Shown here piece after piece: positions 1-11,486 of a DNA stretch of 64,000 nucleotides. The stretch is from contig NZ_CP043504.1 of the NCBI RefSeq assembly GCF_008365275.1, positions 930,001-994,000 of the forward strand. Reading direction: 5' to 3'. Numbering within the stretch: position 1 is the first letter of the stretch; each line of letters opens with the position of its first letter. A program made the position numbers and the translations under genes. This DNA is from Protaetiibacter larvae. GTDB lineage: Bacteria; Actinomycetota; Actinomycetes; Actinomycetales; Microbacteriaceae. The notes under the pieces were generated by a model. That model was not told the origin of the DNA and did no database searches. It saw only the letters and a list, made by a program, of their open reading frames with translations.

Positions 1-480
<480 letters not shown>

Positions 481-504
481 GTCTCGGCGCCGCCGTGTTG
501 CTCG

Positions 505-566
505 AGCAGGCCCGATTGCCGCTTTGCGCTCGTCTGTGCCGTGAAAGCTGCGGTTGAGCCTGCTTT
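505..566 (+). terminator. Stem-loop after sucD
   Basis: Two 21-base arms (505-525 and 544-564) pair with two mismatches and three G-U pairs around an 18-base loop. A short T run (TTTT) follows the second arm. The position, just past the sucD stop and before the next promoter, fits a transcription terminator. Confidence 0.55.
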
Positions 567-597
567 TCCGGCACGATCCGGACCGTAGGCTGGTGCC

Positions 598-2157
598 ATG
601 ATCTCCCGCCGCATCCGCGCGACCGCCGCGGTGCTCGCCGCCGCGCTGCTGCTCACCGGGTGTCTGCCGCTGCCGTTCATCGGGGGAGGAACGGGCGGCG
701 GCTCGGAGCGCCCCGGTCCCACGGGGGAGGACGTCGACGCCGAGCTGGCGGAGTTCTACACGCAGGAGCTCGACTGGTCCAGCTGCGGGGCGTCCGGTAT
801 CGACTGCACCGAGGTGACGGTGCCGGTCGACTGGAGCGCGCCGGGCGGCGACACGATCACGATCGCGATCGCCCGCCACAAGGCGAAGGGCACCCCGATC
901 GGTTCGCTGCTCATCAACCCGGGCGGTCCGGGCGGCTCCGGCTACGACTTCGTGCACGACTCCGTCGACTACATCGTCACGCCCGCGGTGCTCGACAACT
1001 ACGACGTGATCGGCTTCGACCCCCGCGGTGTCAACCACTCGAGCCCGGTGGTCTGCTACACCGACTCCGCCGAGCAGGACGAGTACCTCTACGGCACCTA
1101 CGACGAGCCGTACGGCACCCAGGGCTGGCTCGACGAGCTCACCGCGCGGGAGAAGGCCTGGGCGGCCGCGTGCGAGCAGAACACGGGCGCGCTGCTGGGG
1201 CATCTGGATGCCGGATCGGTCGCGCGCGACATGGATGTGATCCGGGCGGTGCTCGGTGACACGAAGCTGCACTACCTGGGCTACTCCTACGGCACCTACC
1301 TCGGCACGATGTACGCCGAGCTGTTCCCGGAGAAGGTGGGGCGGATGGTGCTCGACGGCGCCGTCGATCCCTCGGTGGGCGACCTCGACGGACTCGCCAC
1401 CCAGATGGCCGGATTCGATTCGGCGCTCAGGGCCTATATGACCTGGTGCCTGGACGGCTCGGGATGCCCGTTCGCCGGGGGTGTCGACGCGGCGCTGAAG
1501 ACCGTGCGGCAGATGCTCGACACGGTCGATGCGCGGCACTTCACCGCCGCCGACGGCCGCGTGCTCGATTCGGCGAGTGTCGCGACCGGCATCATCTTCA
1601 CCCTGTACTCGGAGAGCTACTGGCCCGAGCTGTCGCACCTGTTCGAGCAGCTGCGCAAGGGCGACGCCGACACGGTGTTCCGCTACGCCGACGCCTACAA
1701 CTCGCGTTCCGCGGACGGCAGCTACCCGGACAATTCGATGGACATCTACACCGCGGTCACCTGCGACGAGGGCGACCTCGCCACCGACGGCGTCTCGACG
1801 CTCGACGGGCTCGCGAAGATCGACGCGGCGGCACCCATCCTGGGCCGCTACGCCGCCTACGACGACTACGCGGTGCTCGACGTGGTCTGCTCGAACTGGC
1901 CGGTGCCGGTGGCGACGCTGCCGACGGCGTTCGACGCCGTGGGCGCCGCCCCGATCATGGTGATCGGAACGACGAACGACCCCGCCACGCCCTACGCGAA
2001 CGCGCAGTCGTTGTCGCAGCAGCTCTCGAGCGGCTTCCTCGTGACCTACCGCGGCGAGGGGCACACGATCTACGCGCAGGGCGTCTCGTGCATCGACGAC
2101 ACGGTCGACGCCTACCTCGTCTCGGGCACCGTCCCCTCCGCGGATCCGCAGTGCTGA
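598..2157 (+). CDS. Secreted lipoprotein alpha/beta-hydrolase, tripeptidyl-aminopeptidase type
   Basis: This 519-residue protein is probably a cell-envelope peptidase that releases short N-terminal peptides (TAP/SlpD-like family). A lipoprotein signal peptide is clear: basic start, hydrophobic stretch and lipobox LLTGC near residue 22. The oxyanion segment NPGGPGGSG lies near residue 110. The nucleophile elbow is GYSYG, the acid loop GTTNDPATP, and the catalytic histidine GEGHTIY lies near the C-terminus, so the triad looks complete. A TAGGCT box ends exactly six bases before the ATG, suggesting a leaderless message. The natural substrate is not visible from sequence. Confidence 0.88.
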   Translation: MISRRIRATAAVLAAALLLTGCLPLPFIGGGTGGGSERPGPTGEDVDAELAEFYTQELDWSSCGASGIDCTEVTVPVDWSAPGGDTITIAIARHKAKGTPIGSLLINPGGPGGSGYDFVHDSVDYIVTPAVLDNYDVIGFDPRGVNHSSPVVCYTDSAEQDEYLYGTYDEPYGTQGWLDELTAREKAWAAACEQNTGALLGHLDAGSVARDMDVIRAVLGDTKLHYLGYSYGTYLGTMYAELFPEKVGRMVLDGAVDPSVGDLDGLATQMAGFDSALRAYMTWCLDGSGCPFAGGVDAALKTVRQMLDTVDARHFTAADGRVLDSASVATGIIFTLYSESYWPELSHLFEQLRKGDADTVFRYADAYNSRSADGSYPDNSMDIYTAVTCDEGDLATDGVSTLDGLAKIDAAAPILGRYAAYDDYAVLDVVCSNWPVPVATLPTAFDAVGAAPIMVIGTTNDPATPYANAQSLSQQLSSGFLVTYRGEGHTIYAQGVSCIDDTVDAYLVSGTVPSADPQC

Positions 2158-2173
2158 CAGCGGGCGAGGTGCG

Positions 2174-3424
2174 GTGAGCCGCCGTATCACCCTGCTGTTC
2201 TCGGCGTTCGAGGCGCTGCTGGTGGCGGCGATCGGGGTCGCGATCCCGCTGCTGCCGGCCACCATCCTGTGGGCCGCGCAGTTCGGCTTCGCTCCCGACT
2301 GGGTGGGTTTCTGGCGCGCGTCGGTCGACATCTGGCTCATCGGCCACGGCGTCGACGTGCGCTTCACGCTCGACGAGGCGACGGCGGCCGCCATCGGGGC
2401 ACCCGCCGGGACCGTCGTGCTCGTCACGATCGCGGCCCTCGGGTTCGCCCTGCTGACGCTCCTGCTCGGGGTGCGCGCCGGCGCGCGCGTCGCCGAGACG
2501 GGGCACCGGCTGCTGGGCGAGTCGACGGCGTTCCTCGTGTTCGCGGCGGTGTCGTTCGCCGTGAGCTTCTCCGCCGTCCATGCCGACGCGCGTCCCTCGC
2601 TCGTGCAGGGCACCCTGCTGCCCGCCGCGATCTTCGGTGCGGGTCTGCTGCTCGGGGTGCTGCGGGCGGGCGCCGAACGCGGACCGGATGCCAACGGCAG
2701 CTCGCTGCGCGATTGGATCGCCGACTGGAACCCGCGCGTCCGGGCCGGCATCGTCGCCGCGCTCCGGGCGGGCACCGCCTCGGTCGCCCTGCTGCTGCTC
2801 GCGAGTGCGATCGCCACGACGGTCGTCATCATCGCCGGCTACGCGCAGGTGATCCGGCTCTACGAGTCACTGCACGGCGAAGTGCTGGGCGGCGCGGTGC
2901 TGACCGCAGGCCAGCTCGCGTTCGCGCCGAACCTCGTGATCTGGGCGGCGTCGTGGTTCGCGGGCCCGGGCTTCGCCCTCGGCGTGGGTTCCCAGGTCTC
3001 GCCGCTTGGGACGATGGTCGGGCCGCTGCCGGCGGTCCCGGTGCTCGGGGCGCTGCCGTCGGGGGATCTCGCGTTCGGCTTCGTGGGGCTCATCGTGCCG
3101 ATCATCGCGGGGGCGCTCGCGGCGGCGGCGGCGCGCCCCGCGCTCGTCCGCGCGCTCGACGACGGGCCTCGTGCCCGCTGGTTCGCGCTCGCCACCGTGG
3201 GCGGCGCGGCCTTCGGCGGGCTCCTGCTGGGGCTGCTGGCCGCCGCCTCCGCGGGGGGTCTCGGCCCGGGACGGTTCAGCCAGCTCGGTCCCGACCCGGT
3301 CGCCGTCGGGGTCGCCGCCGCGCTCGAGTTCGCGGTCGGGATCGCCCTCGGCTTCGCCACCGGCGCGCTGCCGGGCCGGCTGCGGCGGGATCGCGGGGGC
3401 GAGCGGGCGGCGAGCGACCGGTAG
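2174..3424 (+). CDS. Multi-pass membrane protein, DUF6350 / cell division protein PerM-like
   Basis: This is a 416-residue protein with about nine or ten hydrophobic stretches rich in Ala, Leu and Gly, including a glycine-rich run ending GLVVPII-like near the C-terminal half. No catalytic motif is visible. Proteins of this size and composition lie between sucCD and purN in many Actinobacteria and are filed as DUF6350; their function is unknown. It starts with GTG 16 bases after the upstream hydrolase stop and is followed by purN with a nine-base gap. The family assignment rests on synteny and topology, not on a motif. Confidence 0.7.
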   Translation: MSRRITLLFSAFEALLVAAIGVAIPLLPATILWAAQFGFAPDWVGFWRASVDIWLIGHGVDVRFTLDEATAAAIGAPAGTVVLVTIAALGFALLTLLLGVRAGARVAETGHRLLGESTAFLVFAAVSFAVSFSAVHADARPSLVQGTLLPAAIFGAGLLLGVLRAGAERGPDANGSSLRDWIADWNPRVRAGIVAALRAGTASVALLLLASAIATTVVIIAGYAQVIRLYESLHGEVLGGAVLTAGQLAFAPNLVIWAASWFAGPGFALGVGSQVSPLGTMVGPLPAVPVLGALPSGDLAFGFVGLIVPIIAGALAAAAARPALVRALDDGPRARWFALATVGGAAFGGLLLGLLAAASAGGLGPGRFSQLGPDPVAVGVAAALEFAVGIALGFATGALPGRLRRDRGGERAASDR

Positions 3425-3433
3425 GCTGGGGCG

Positions 3434-4021
3434 GTGCTCCGGCTGGTCGTCCTCATCTCCGGGGGCGGGTCCAACCTCCGCGCCCTCCTCCAGGCGTCCG
3501 AGGATGCGGAGTTCCCCGCCCGCGTCGTCGCCGTCGGCGCCGACCGTCAAGCGGACGGCCTCGCCCACGCCGAGGAGTTCGGCATCCCGAGCTTCGTCGT
3601 GCCCTTCACCTCCTACCCGAGCCGCGAGGCGTGGGGGGATGCCCTGCTCGCGCAACTGCGCGAGTGGGAGCCGGACGTCGTGGTGCTGTCGGGTCTCATG
3701 AAGCTGCTGCCCGCCCAGGTCGTGGAGGCGTACGCTCCGGCGATCATCAACACGCATCCCGCGTACCTGCCCGAGTTCCCGGGCGCCCACGGCGTGCGCG
3801 ACGCGCTCGCGGCGGGGGTGGCCGAGACGGGCGCGAGCGTCATCATCGTCGACAACGGCGTCGACTCCGGCCCGATCCTGCACCAGCGCCGCGTGCCGAT
3901 CGAGCCGGGCGACACCGAGGCCACCCTCCACGAGCGCATCAAGCTCCTCGAGCGCGAACTGCTCATCCAGACCGTGCTCGACCTCGCCAACAACGACATC
4001 GACCTCAAGGACTTCGCATGA
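3434..4021 (+). CDS. purN: Phosphoribosylglycinamide formyltransferase
   Basis: PurN (195 residues, normal for the family) transfers a formyl group from 10-formyl-THF to GAR in step 3 of purine synthesis. Visible motifs are the phosphate-binding [11 protein letters not shown] near the N-terminus, [17 protein letters not shown] with the catalytic Asn-x-His, and VDSGPIL with the catalytic Asp. The GTG start is preceded by TAGGCT with a six-base gap, a leaderless promoter arrangement. Its last bases overlap the purH start (ATGA), so the two are translationally coupled. Confidence 0.97.
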   Translation: MLRLVVLISGGGSNLRALLQASEDAEFPARVVAVGADRQADGLAHAEEFGIPSFVVPFTSYPSREAWGDALLAQLREWEPDVVVLSGLMKLLPAQVVEAYAPAIINTHPAYLPEFPGAHGVRDALAAGVAETGASVIIVDNGVDSGPILHQRRVPIEPGDTEATLHERIKLLERELLIQTVLDLANNDIDLKDFA

Positions 4022-5604
4022 CCTCCCACTCGATCGACGCCGGCCTCTACCGCGAGCGCGATCGGGTGCCCATCCGCCGCGCCCTCATCGCGGTGTCCGA
4101 CAAGACCGGGCTCGTCGAGCTCGCCACCGCGCTCGTCGGTGCGGGCGTCGAGATCGTCTCCACGGGAGGCACCTCGAAGGCCATCGCGGATGCGGGTCTC
4201 CCGGTCACCCAGATCGGCGAGCTCACCGGGTTCCCCGAGCACCTCGACGGCCGCGTGCGCACCCTGCACCCGAAGGTGCACTCCGGACTGCTCGCCGACC
4301 TGCGCCTCGAGAGCCACGAGGCCGAGCTCGCGCAGTTCGGCATCGAGCCTTTCGAGCTCGTCGTCGTCAACCTCTACCCCTTCGCCGAGACGGTCGCCTC
4401 GGGCGCCGAGGCGGATGCCGTGATCGAGCAGATCGACATCGGCGGGCCCGCCATGGTGCGCGCCTCCGCGAAGAACCACGCCAACGTCGCGGTCGTCGTC
4501 TCGCCCGCCCGCTACGGCGACATCGTCGATGCGCTCGCGGCCGGCGGCACGAGCCTCCTCGAGCGCCGCGAGCTCGCCGTCGAGGCGTTCCGTCACACCG
4601 CCGGCTACGACATCGCGGTGGCCAGCTGGATGGGCTCCGTCGTCGCCCCCGACGATGAGGGCTCCGGCTTCCCCGGCTGGGTGGGGGGCAGCTGGAACCG
4701 CGGCGAGGTGCTGCGCTACGGGGAGAACTCCCACCAGCGCGCCGCCCTCTACCGCTCGCCGCACGGTCGCGGCATCGCCCAGGCGACGCAGCTGCAGGGC
4801 AAGGAGATGTCGTACAACAACTACGTCGACGCGGATGCCGCGCTGCGTGCCGCGTACGACCACCACGGACCCGCGGTCGCCATCATCAAGCACGCCAACC
4901 CGTGCGGCATCGCCACCGCCGCCACGATCGCCGAGGCGCACGCCCTCGCGCACGCCTGCGACCCGGTGTCGGCCTACGGCGGGGTGATCGCGGTCAACCG
5001 CCCCCTCACCCGCGAGGCGGCCGAGTCGATCTCGCCCATCTTCACCGAGGTGGTCGTGGCCCCCGACTTCGAGGAGGGCGCCCTCGAGGTGCTCGCCGGC
5101 AAGAAGAACCTGCGCCTGCTGAAGCTGCCCGAGGGCTACGACCGCTCCGGGATCGAGTTGCGGCAGATCTCCGGCGGCCAGCTGCTGCAGCAGGCCGACG
5201 ACCACTTCACCCCCGCCCTGCAGTGGAAGCTCGCCGCCGGCGCGCCCGCCTCGGACGAGACCCTCGCCGACCTCGAGTTCGCCTGGCGGGCCGTGCGCGC
5301 CGTCAAGTCGAACGCCATCCTGCTCGCCTCGGGAGGCGCATCTGTCGGCGTCGGCATGGGCCAGGTGAACCGCGTCGACTCCTGCAAGCTCGCCGTCGAG
5401 CGGGCGGGCGACCGGGCGCGCGGCAGCGTCGCGGCGTCCGACGCGTTCTTCCCCTTCGACGACGGACCGCGCATCCTGCTCGAGGCCGGGGTGACGGCGA
5501 TCGTGCAGCCGGGCGGCTCCATCCGCGACGCGGATGTGATCGCGGCGTGCGAGGAGTACGGCGTGACCCTCTACCTCACGGGCGAGCGGCACTTCTTCCA
5601 CTGA
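4018..5604 (+). CDS. purH: Bifunctional AICAR transformylase / IMP cyclohydrolase
   Basis: PurH carries out the last two steps of IMP synthesis. The 528-residue protein has an N-terminal MGS-like cyclohydrolase domain ([39 protein letters not shown]) and a C-terminal transformylase domain containing the formyl-transfer motif KHANPCGIA and FFPFDDG...QPGGSIRD. The length matches the family. The start ATG overlaps the purN stop by four bases. A long palindrome lies between this gene and the convergent purine permease. Confidence 0.98.
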   Translation: MTSHSIDAGLYRERDRVPIRRALIAVSDKTGLVELATALVGAGVEIVSTGGTSKAIADAGLPVTQIGELTGFPEHLDGRVRTLHPKVHSGLLADLRLESHEAELAQFGIEPFELVVVNLYPFAETVASGAEADAVIEQIDIGGPAMVRASAKNHANVAVVVSPARYGDIVDALAAGGTSLLERRELAVEAFRHTAGYDIAVASWMGSVVAPDDEGSGFPGWVGGSWNRGEVLRYGENSHQRAALYRSPHGRGIAQATQLQGKEMSYNNYVDADAALRAAYDHHGPAVAIIKHANPCGIATAATIAEAHALAHACDPVSAYGGVIAVNRPLTREAAESISPIFTEVVVAPDFEEGALEVLAGKKNLRLLKLPEGYDRSGIELRQISGGQLLQQADDHFTPALQWKLAAGAPASDETLADLEFAWRAVRAVKSNAILLASGGASVGVGMGQVNRVDSCKLAVERAGDRARGSVAASDAFFPFDDGPRILLEAGVTAIVQPGGSIRDADVIAACEEYGVTLYLTGERHFFH

Positions 5605-5663
5605 TTTCGCTTGCGCCGCGATCACCCGCGGCGCCTCCCGTGTGCGCCGTCCGCCCCCGCCGC

Positions 5664-5741
5664 GATTCCGCAACTCAGGAGAAACCCGCGGAAGCGGTGG
5701 CGACGCGCCCGCTTCCGCTTCGACTCCTGAGTTGCGGAATC
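5664..5741. repeat. Long two-tier palindrome between convergent purH and purine permease
   Basis: Perfect 18-base arms (GATTCCGCAACTCAGGAG at 5664-5681 and its complement at 5724-5741) enclose a second perfect 10-base inverted repeat (688-697 and 709-718 within the 5.6-5.7 kb line). It lies in the 150-base gap between two converging genes. It can serve as a bidirectional terminator, but the arms are far longer than a terminator needs. Confidence 0.85.
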
Positions 5742-5753
5742 ACTCAGCCGGGG

Positions 5754-7154
5754 TCAGCCGCCCAGCAGCGCTTCGATGGGGCCGCGTGCGAAGTAGATGA
5801 CGAATCCGACGGCCACCACCCACAGCAGCGGATGGATGGTCTTGGCCTTGCCGCTCAGCGCGTTCACGACCACCCAGCTCACGAAACCGGCGCCGATGCC
5901 GTTCGCGATCGAGTAGGTCAGCGGCATCACCGTCGCGGTGAGGAACACCGGCAGCAGCACCCGGAAGTCGCCGAAGTCGATGTGACGGATCTGCGACAGC
6001 ATCATCGCCCCGACGAGCACCAGTGCGGCCGCGGCGACGGCACCCGGCACGAGCGAGGTGATGGGCGTGATGAACATCGCCAGCAGGAACAGGACGCCGG
6101 TGACCACGCTCGCGAAGCCCGTGCGTGCGCCCTCGCCGATGCCCGACCCGGACTCGATGAACACGGTCGCCGACGACGACGAGGTGCTGCCGCCGATGAC
6201 CGCGCCCACGCCCTCGACGATGAGCGCCGACTTGATCCGCGGGAAGTCGCCCTTGGCATCCGCGAGACCCGCCTCCTTGGCGAGCCCGGTCATGGTGCCC
6301 ATCGCGTCGAAGAAGTTCGAGAACACGAGCGTGAAGACGAACATGACGAGCGCGACGGCGCCCACCTTGCCCACGTCGAAGCCGAAGTCGATCGCGCCCA
6401 CGAGGCTCAGATCCGGCAGGCTCAGGACGCCGTTCTGGAAGCCGAAGTCGAGCCCGAACGGCCAGATGAGGTTCGCGAGCGCGGCGAGCAGCGTTCCGGC
6501 GACGAGGGCGATGAGGATCGCGCCGCGCACCTTGAGCGCGATGAGCACGCCCCCGAGCAGCAGCGTGATCACGAAGACCAGCGTCGGCAGCGAGGCCACC
6601 GACCCGCCGATGCCCAGGTCGACCGGCGGCGAGGCGTTGCCTGTGGCGGTGACGAAGCCCGCGTTCACGAAGCCGATGAAGGCGATGAACAGGCCGATGC
6701 CGACGGTGATGGCGAGCTTCAGCTGCACCGGCACGGCGTCGAAGATGAGCTTGCGCAGCCCGGTCGCGGCGAGCAGCACGATGATGAGACCGTTGATGAC
6801 GACGAGCGCCATCGCCTCCGGCCAGCTGACCTCCCCGACCATCGTGAAGGCGACGAAGGCGTTGATGCCGAGCCCCGCCGCGAAGGCGAAGGGCAGCCGG
6901 GTGATGACGCCGAACAGGATCGTCATGACGCCCGCGGTGAGCGCGGTGCTCGCCGCGACGGCCGAACTCGACAGGGTGTTCCCGTCGACGTCGGGGGTGG
7001 CCAGGATGATCGGGTTGAGGATCACGATGTAGGCCATCGTCACGAAGGTGACGAGGCCCCCTCGGATCTCGGTGCCGATGGTGGATCCGCGTTCGCGGAT
7101 GTGGAAGAAGCGGTCGAGCCCGGATGCGGGTCGGTCGGTCACGGGTGCGGTCAC
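5754..7154 (-). CDS. NCS2-family purine (guanine/hypoxanthine-type) permease
   Basis: This 466-residue protein is an inner-membrane purine:H+ symporter of the AzgA/NCS2 branch. Features include FVTMAYIVILNPIIL at the first helix, GLGINAFVAF, and TVFIESGSGIGEGARTGFAS, the substrate-binding segment typical of AzgA-like permeases. I chose the GTG at 7154 because it follows a GGAG ribosome site by six bases. It gives an N-terminus beginning TAPVTDRP just before the conserved DRFFHI...GST region. A longer open frame upstream would have an Arg-rich, non-conserved leader. The gene converges on purH, matching a purine theme. Confidence 0.9.
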   Translation of the reverse strand: MTAPVTDRPASGLDRFFHIRERGSTIGTEIRGGLVTFVTMAYIVILNPIILATPDVDGNTLSSSAVAASTALTAGVMTILFGVITRLPFAFAAGLGINAFVAFTMVGEVSWPEAMALVVINGLIIVLLAATGLRKLIFDAVPVQLKLAITVGIGLFIAFIGFVNAGFVTATGNASPPVDLGIGGSVASLPTLVFVITLLLGGVLIALKVRGAILIALVAGTLLAALANLIWPFGLDFGFQNGVLSLPDLSLVGAIDFGFDVGKVGAVALVMFVFTLVFSNFFDAMGTMTGLAKEAGLADAKGDFPRIKSALIVEGVGAVIGGSTSSSSATVFIESGSGIGEGARTGFASVVTGVLFLLAMFITPITSLVPGAVAAAALVLVGAMMLSQIRHIDFGDFRVLLPVFLTATVMPLTYSIANGIGAGFVSWVVVNALSGKAKTIHPLLWVVAVGFVIYFARGPIEALLGG

Positions 7155-7288
7155 GTGGTGCTCCGTAGTGGTGGTACCGGACAGGCGTCCGCGTCGTTGC
7201 GGGTGCCCCGGGGCCGAGTGTAGTGAACCGCGCACTGTCGACCCGGCTTGCACCCCGAGGAGTCGCGACATAGTCTGGCAGGCTGCTC

Positions 7289-9103
7289 ATGTCTGACCGT
7301 TCCCCCACCCCGGCCCCTCCGCGCGGTACCGTGCGGACGCTCGCGCGCATCCTGCCGTTCGTGCGTCCGTACCTCGGCCGCGTCGTCACGAGCCTGTTCG
7401 TCTACGTCGCGCTCGTGATCGTCTCGCTCAGCGTGCCCGTCGTGCTGCAGTGGATCATCGACGGTCCGCTCGCCTCCGGCGACACCTCCCAGCTGTGGCC
7501 CGCCGCGGGCGTCGTGCTCGCGCTCGGCGTCGCCGAGGGCGGGCTCATCATGGTTCGCCGCTGGCTCGTGCTCACCCCCTCGACGCACATCGAGGCGGGC
7601 ATGCGCGGCAGCCTGTACGCGAAGCTGCAGGATCTGCCGGTCGCCTTCCACGATCGCTGGCAGAGCGGCCAGCTGCTCTCGCGCGCCATGGGCGACCTCG
7701 GCACCATCCGCCGGTGGCTCGCCTTCGGAGCGATCCTGCTGGTGGGAAACGTGCTGGTGATCATCATCGGTTTCGGGATCCTGTTCGTGTGGTCGTGGCA
7801 GCTGGGGCTGCTGTTCCTCATCGCGTCGCTCCCGATGTGGTTCGTGAGCTACCGCTTCGAACGTCGCTTCTCGATCGTGTCGCGGCGCGCGCAGGATCAG
7901 CAGGGCGACCTCGCGACCGCCGTCGAGGAGTCGGTGCACGGCATCCGCGTGCTGAAGGCCTTCGGACGCGGCGGGCACAGTCTGGAGCGCTTTCTGCGGC
8001 AGGCCGAGGAGCTGCGCGGCACCGAACTCGAGAAGGCGCGGGCGATCGCCCAGCTGTGGCTGTGGCTGCTGCTCATCCCGGACGTCGCCTTCGCGCTGTC
8101 GCTGTTCGGCGGCGTGCTGCTCGCCGCATCCGGCGAACTGACCGTGGGTGCGCTCATCGCGTTCTTCGCGGCGGCCGCCGTGCTGCGCTGGCCCATCGAG
8201 TCGATCGGCTGGCTGCTGTCGATGACCTTCGAGACGCGCACCGCGGTGGAGCGGCTGTACGAGGTGCTTGACGAGCCCGACCTCATCCGCGACCCCGAGC
8301 ACCCCGCGACCATCGCGCAGCCGCGGGGGCGGCTCGTGTTCGACCACGTGCACTTCCGCTACCAGGACGCGCTGCCCGGCGTGCCCGACCTTCTCGACGA
8401 CATCGTGCTCGAGATCGAACCCGGTGAGACGATGGCGCTCGTCGGCCTCACCGGGTCCGGCAAGACCACCCTCACGGCGCTCACCACGCGCCTCTACGAC
8501 GTGAGCGAGGGCGCCGTGCGCCTCGACGGCGTGGATGTGCGCGAGCTGACCCGCGAGGAGCTGCGCGCCCGCATCGCCATGGCGTTCGAGGAGGCCACGC
8601 TGTTCTCCGCATCGGTGCGCGAGAACGTGCTGCTCGGGCGTCCGGAGCTCGACCTCGCCTCGGCCGAGGCGGATGCGGTGCTCGCGGAGGCCCTCGACAT
8701 CGCCCAGGCGGACTTCGTCGCCGCCCTCCCGCAGGGCGCCGACACGACGATCGGCGAGGAGGGGCTGAGTCTCTCCGGTGGGCAGCGGCAGCGCATCGCG
8801 CTCGCGCGTGCGGTGGCGGCCCGGCCGTCGGTCCTCGTGCTCGACGATCCGCTCTCGGCGCTCGACGTCGACACGGAGGCGCGGGTGGAGGCGGGCCTGC
8901 GGCGGGTGCTCGCCGACACGACGGCGCTCGTCGTCGCCCACCGCCCGTCGACCGTCATGCTCGCCGACCGCGTCGCGCTGCTCGAGAACGGCCGCATCAC
9001 GGATGTCGGCCGCCACTCCGAACTGCTCGCCCGCAACGAGCACTACCGATTCGTGATCTCCTCGCTCGACGAGGACCGCGCCACCGAGGAGGTGACGGCA
9101 TGA
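7289..9103 (+). CDS. ABC exporter half-transporter, subunit 1 (degenerate catalytic site)
   Basis: The 604-residue protein has an N-terminal six-helix exporter domain (about 25-310) and a C-terminal ATPase domain. Walker A is GLTGSGKTT, the signature is the canonical LSGGQ, and the H-loop is VVAHRPST. Walker B reads [12 protein letters not shown], with Asp where the catalytic Glu should be. With the partner gene this marks a heterodimeric multidrug- or lipid-type exporter. It overlaps the next gene by four bases (ATGA). The ATG lies 12 bases after a TAGTCT box. The substrate is unknown. Confidence 0.93.
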   Translation: MSDRSPTPAPPRGTVRTLARILPFVRPYLGRVVTSLFVYVALVIVSLSVPVVLQWIIDGPLASGDTSQLWPAAGVVLALGVAEGGLIMVRRWLVLTPSTHIEAGMRGSLYAKLQDLPVAFHDRWQSGQLLSRAMGDLGTIRRWLAFGAILLVGNVLVIIIGFGILFVWSWQLGLLFLIASLPMWFVSYRFERRFSIVSRRAQDQQGDLATAVEESVHGIRVLKAFGRGGHSLERFLRQAEELRGTELEKARAIAQLWLWLLLIPDVAFALSLFGGVLLAASGELTVGALIAFFAAAAVLRWPIESIGWLLSMTFETRTAVERLYEVLDEPDLIRDPEHPATIAQPRGRLVFDHVHFRYQDALPGVPDLLDDIVLEIEPGETMALVGLTGSGKTTLTALTTRLYDVSEGAVRLDGVDVRELTREELRARIAMAFEEATLFSASVRENVLLGRPELDLASAEADAVLAEALDIAQADFVAALPQGADTTIGEEGLSLSGGQRQRIALARAVAARPSVLVLDDPLSALDVDTEARVEAGLRRVLADTTALVVAHRPSTVMLADRVALLENGRITDVGRHSELLARNEHYRFVISSLDEDRATEEVTA

Positions 9104-10908
9104 CGCTCGCCGGCGTCGAGGGCGAGGATCGCCAGGACTATTCGCGCGCCGAGAGCCGCGTGATCCGGCAGCGCTCCTCGCGGCTGCTCGGCTCGCTGCT
9201 GCGCCCGCTGCGCGGCAGGGTGATCGTGGCGATGGTCATCGTCGCGATCAGCACCGGCCTGCAGACCGCGGGCCCCGCGCTCATCGCCATCGGCATCGAC
9301 ACGGGCCTCCCGGCGATCGTCGAGCGCGCGGATGCCCTGCCGCTCGCGATCGTCGTGCTGCTGTACCTCGCGGCCGCCGTCGTGGGCGCCGTGCTCATGT
9401 GGCACTACACGATGCTGTCGGCGCGCATCAGTCAGGCGTTCCTCTACGATCTGCGCGGCCGCATCTACCGGCACGCCCAGCGCTTGAGCCTCGAGTTCCA
9501 CGAGAGCTACACCTCGGGGCGGATCATCGCGCGCCAGACGAACGACCTCGATTCGATCCGCGAGCTTCTCGATTCGGGCATCCAGGGCCTCATCCGCGGC
9601 GTGCTGTACATGGTGTTCATCGCGATCGCGCTCGTCATCATCGACCCGCTCAGCGCGGCGGTGATCGCCGCATCCCTGCCGATCCTGGCGCTGCTCACCT
9701 GGTGGTTCCAGGCCACCTCGCAGCGCGCCTTCCGGGCGACGCGGGTGCATTCGGCCCGGCTGATCGTGAAGTTCGTCGAGACGATGACGGGCATCCGCGC
9801 CGTCAAGGCGTTCCGTGCCGAGCAGCGCAACCAGCGCGAGTTCGGGGAGCACGTCGAGAACTACCGTGCGGCCAACGCGAAGGCGATCGGGGTGTTCGGG
9901 ATCTTCGACCCGAGTCTCGTGATCATCGGCAATGTGACCGTGGCCGCGGTGCTGCTCGTCGGCGGCCTGCGGGTGGCGGGTGGCGCGCTCGCCGTCGGCG
10001 TGCTGCTCGCCGCGCTCATGTACACCCGGCGCTTCTTCGACCCCATGGAGGAGATGGCGCAGTTCTACAACTCGTACCAGTCGGCCGCCGCGGCGCTCGA
10101 GAAGATCTCGGGCGTGCTGGAGGAGACCCCGAGCGTGCCCGATCCGACCCGGCCGATCGAGCTGCGGCAGGCGCGGGGCGCCATCGACTTCGACGGGGTG
10201 CGCTTCGCCTACCGCGACGACCGCGTGGTGCTGCCCGATTTCGAGCTGCACATCCCCGCGGGGCAGACGGTCGCGCTCGTCGGCTCGACGGGCGCCGGCA
10301 AGACGACGCTCGCGAAGCTCGTCTCCCGGTTCTACGATCCCTCGACCGGGACGGTGAGCCTCGACGGCGTGGATCTGCGGAAACTGCACCCGAAGGACCT
10401 GCGGCGCGCGATCGTCATGGTCACCCAGGAGGCGTACCTGTTCTCGGGCTCGGTCGCCGAGAACATCGCGCTCGGGAAGCCCGCCGCCGAGCGGGCCGAG
10501 ATCGAGGCGGCGGCGCGCGCGGTCGGGGCGCACGAGTTCATCACGGCGCTGCCCGATGGCTACGACACCGACGTCAACAAGCGCGGCGGCCGCGTCTCCG
10601 CGGGCCAGCGGCAGCTGCTGTCCTTCGCGCGCGCCTTCCTCGCCGACCCGGCCGTGCTCATCCTCGACGAGGCGACGGCGTCGCTCGACATCCCGAGTGA
10701 GCGGCTCGTGCAGCACGGCCTGACCACCCTGCTCGCCGACCGCACCGCGATCGTCATCGCGCACCGGCTGTCGACCGTGGCGATCGCCGACCGGGTGCTC
10801 GTGATGGAACGGGGCCGCATCGTCGAGGACGGTGCACCGGACGAGCTCATCGGCGGCACGGGCCGCTTCGCCGCCCTGCACGCCGCCTGGCGCGACTCGC
10901 TGGTCTAG
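9100..10908 (+). CDS. ABC exporter half-transporter, subunit 2 (catalytic Glu intact)
   Basis: This 602-residue partner has an exporter transmembrane domain and a C-terminal ATPase domain. Walker A is GSTGAGKTT and Walker B is [12 protein letters not shown], with the catalytic Glu. The signature is VSAGQ instead of LSGGQ. Pairing the two subunits puts the defective Walker B of subunit 1 and the altered signature of subunit 2 in the same composite site. The other site is fully canonical. This is the pattern known from TM287/288- and BmrCD-type exporters. The gene ends in a REP-like hairpin that also overlaps the convergent gene. Confidence 0.93.
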   Translation: MTLAGVEGEDRQDYSRAESRVIRQRSSRLLGSLLRPLRGRVIVAMVIVAISTGLQTAGPALIAIGIDTGLPAIVERADALPLAIVVLLYLAAAVVGAVLMWHYTMLSARISQAFLYDLRGRIYRHAQRLSLEFHESYTSGRIIARQTNDLDSIRELLDSGIQGLIRGVLYMVFIAIALVIIDPLSAAVIAASLPILALLTWWFQATSQRAFRATRVHSARLIVKFVETMTGIRAVKAFRAEQRNQREFGEHVENYRAANAKAIGVFGIFDPSLVIIGNVTVAAVLLVGGLRVAGGALAVGVLLAALMYTRRFFDPMEEMAQFYNSYQSAAAALEKISGVLEETPSVPDPTRPIELRQARGAIDFDGVRFAYRDDRVVLPDFELHIPAGQTVALVGSTGAGKTTLAKLVSRFYDPSTGTVSLDGVDLRKLHPKDLRRAIVMVTQEAYLFSGSVAENIALGKPAAERAEIEAAARAVGAHEFITALPDGYDTDVNKRGGRVSAGQRQLLSFARAFLADPAVLILDEATASLDIPSERLVQHGLTTLLADRTAIVIAHRLSTVAIADRVLVMERGRIVEDGAPDELIGGTGRFAALHAAWRDSLV

Positions 10909-10910
10909 CC

Positions 10911-10948
10911 GATCGAGGAGCGCCGCGCAGCGACGCGTCTCGAGATCA
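10911..10948. repeat. REP-like hairpin, copy 1 (GATCGAG...CGAGATC)
   Basis: An imperfect hairpin lies in the short gap between two convergent genes, reading GATCGAGGAGC then CTCGAGATCA. Its right arm contains the TGA stop codon (complement of 10946-10948) of the minus-strand gene. Two further copies lie at 28415-28452 and 41741-41778. Confidence 0.75.
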
Positions 10949-11422
10949 GCCGCTCGTGGCCGAGAGGATCAGCACGATCGCGATCGTGACGGCGATCACA
11001 CCGCCGAGCGCGACCCCGAGCATCGTGTAGAGCTTCCTGCGGTCGATCGCCTCGCGGAAGCCGAGCCCCTCCGACTCGCGACGCACCAAGCGGCGGATCG
11101 GCTCGGCGCTGACCCGCAGGTCGACCTCGTCGCGTCCGCTCTGCTTCGGCGCGGCACCGGCGGCCACGAAGTGCGGTGCGTCGTCGCCGCCCCACTCGAT
11201 GTGGCGCGGGAGCTCGATGATCGTGAACTTCGAGTCGATCTCGTCGGTGTGGATCTGGAATCCGGACGTCGCCGACAGCCGCGTCTCCTTGAGCACGCCC
11301 CACCACTGCGGGTTGGCGAGATCGAGGTCGATGTCGAACCCCTTGGGCGTGCGGGCGAAGGTGAAGGCGGTGCCGCGCAGATGGCGCTGCATTGCGACCA
11401 TCAAGTCATCGGTACGGGTCAT
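10946..11422 (-). CDS. Hypothetical protein with C-terminal membrane anchor
   Basis: I do not recognise this 158-residue protein. The first ~125 residues are soluble in character (beta-rich, with WWGVLKETRL and IELPRHIEWGG). They are followed by a single hydrophobic helix near the end (MLGVALGGVIAVTIAIVLIL) and a four-residue tail, so the bulk probably faces the cytoplasm on a tail anchor. A TACCCT box lies eight bases upstream of the ATG. The stop codon is supplied by the REP-like repeat. No function is inferred. Confidence 0.75.
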   Translation of the reverse strand: MTRTDDLMVAMQRHLRGTAFTFARTPKGFDIDLDLANPQWWGVLKETRLSATSGFQIHTDEIDSKFTIIELPRHIEWGGDDAPHFVAAGAAPKQSGRDEVDLRVSAEPIRRLVRRESEGLGFREAIDRRKLYTMLGVALGGVIAVTIAIVLILSATSG

Positions 11423-11486
11423 GTCACGAGAGGGTACCTGCCGCGCCGCCCTTTGCGAACGCGCCCATTCGGGGGGAAACCCTGCC

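Noticed and set aside
2269-4017. Long plus-strand open frame running into purH
   Set aside because: It is the out-of-phase shadow of the membrane protein and purN. The sequence is Arg/Ala/Gly-rich and conserved protein begins only at the purH ATG (4018).
7155-7288. Purine riboswitch ahead of the NCS2 permease
   Set aside because: No conserved purine-aptamer loops or P1-P3 junction sequence is visible in the 134-base gap.
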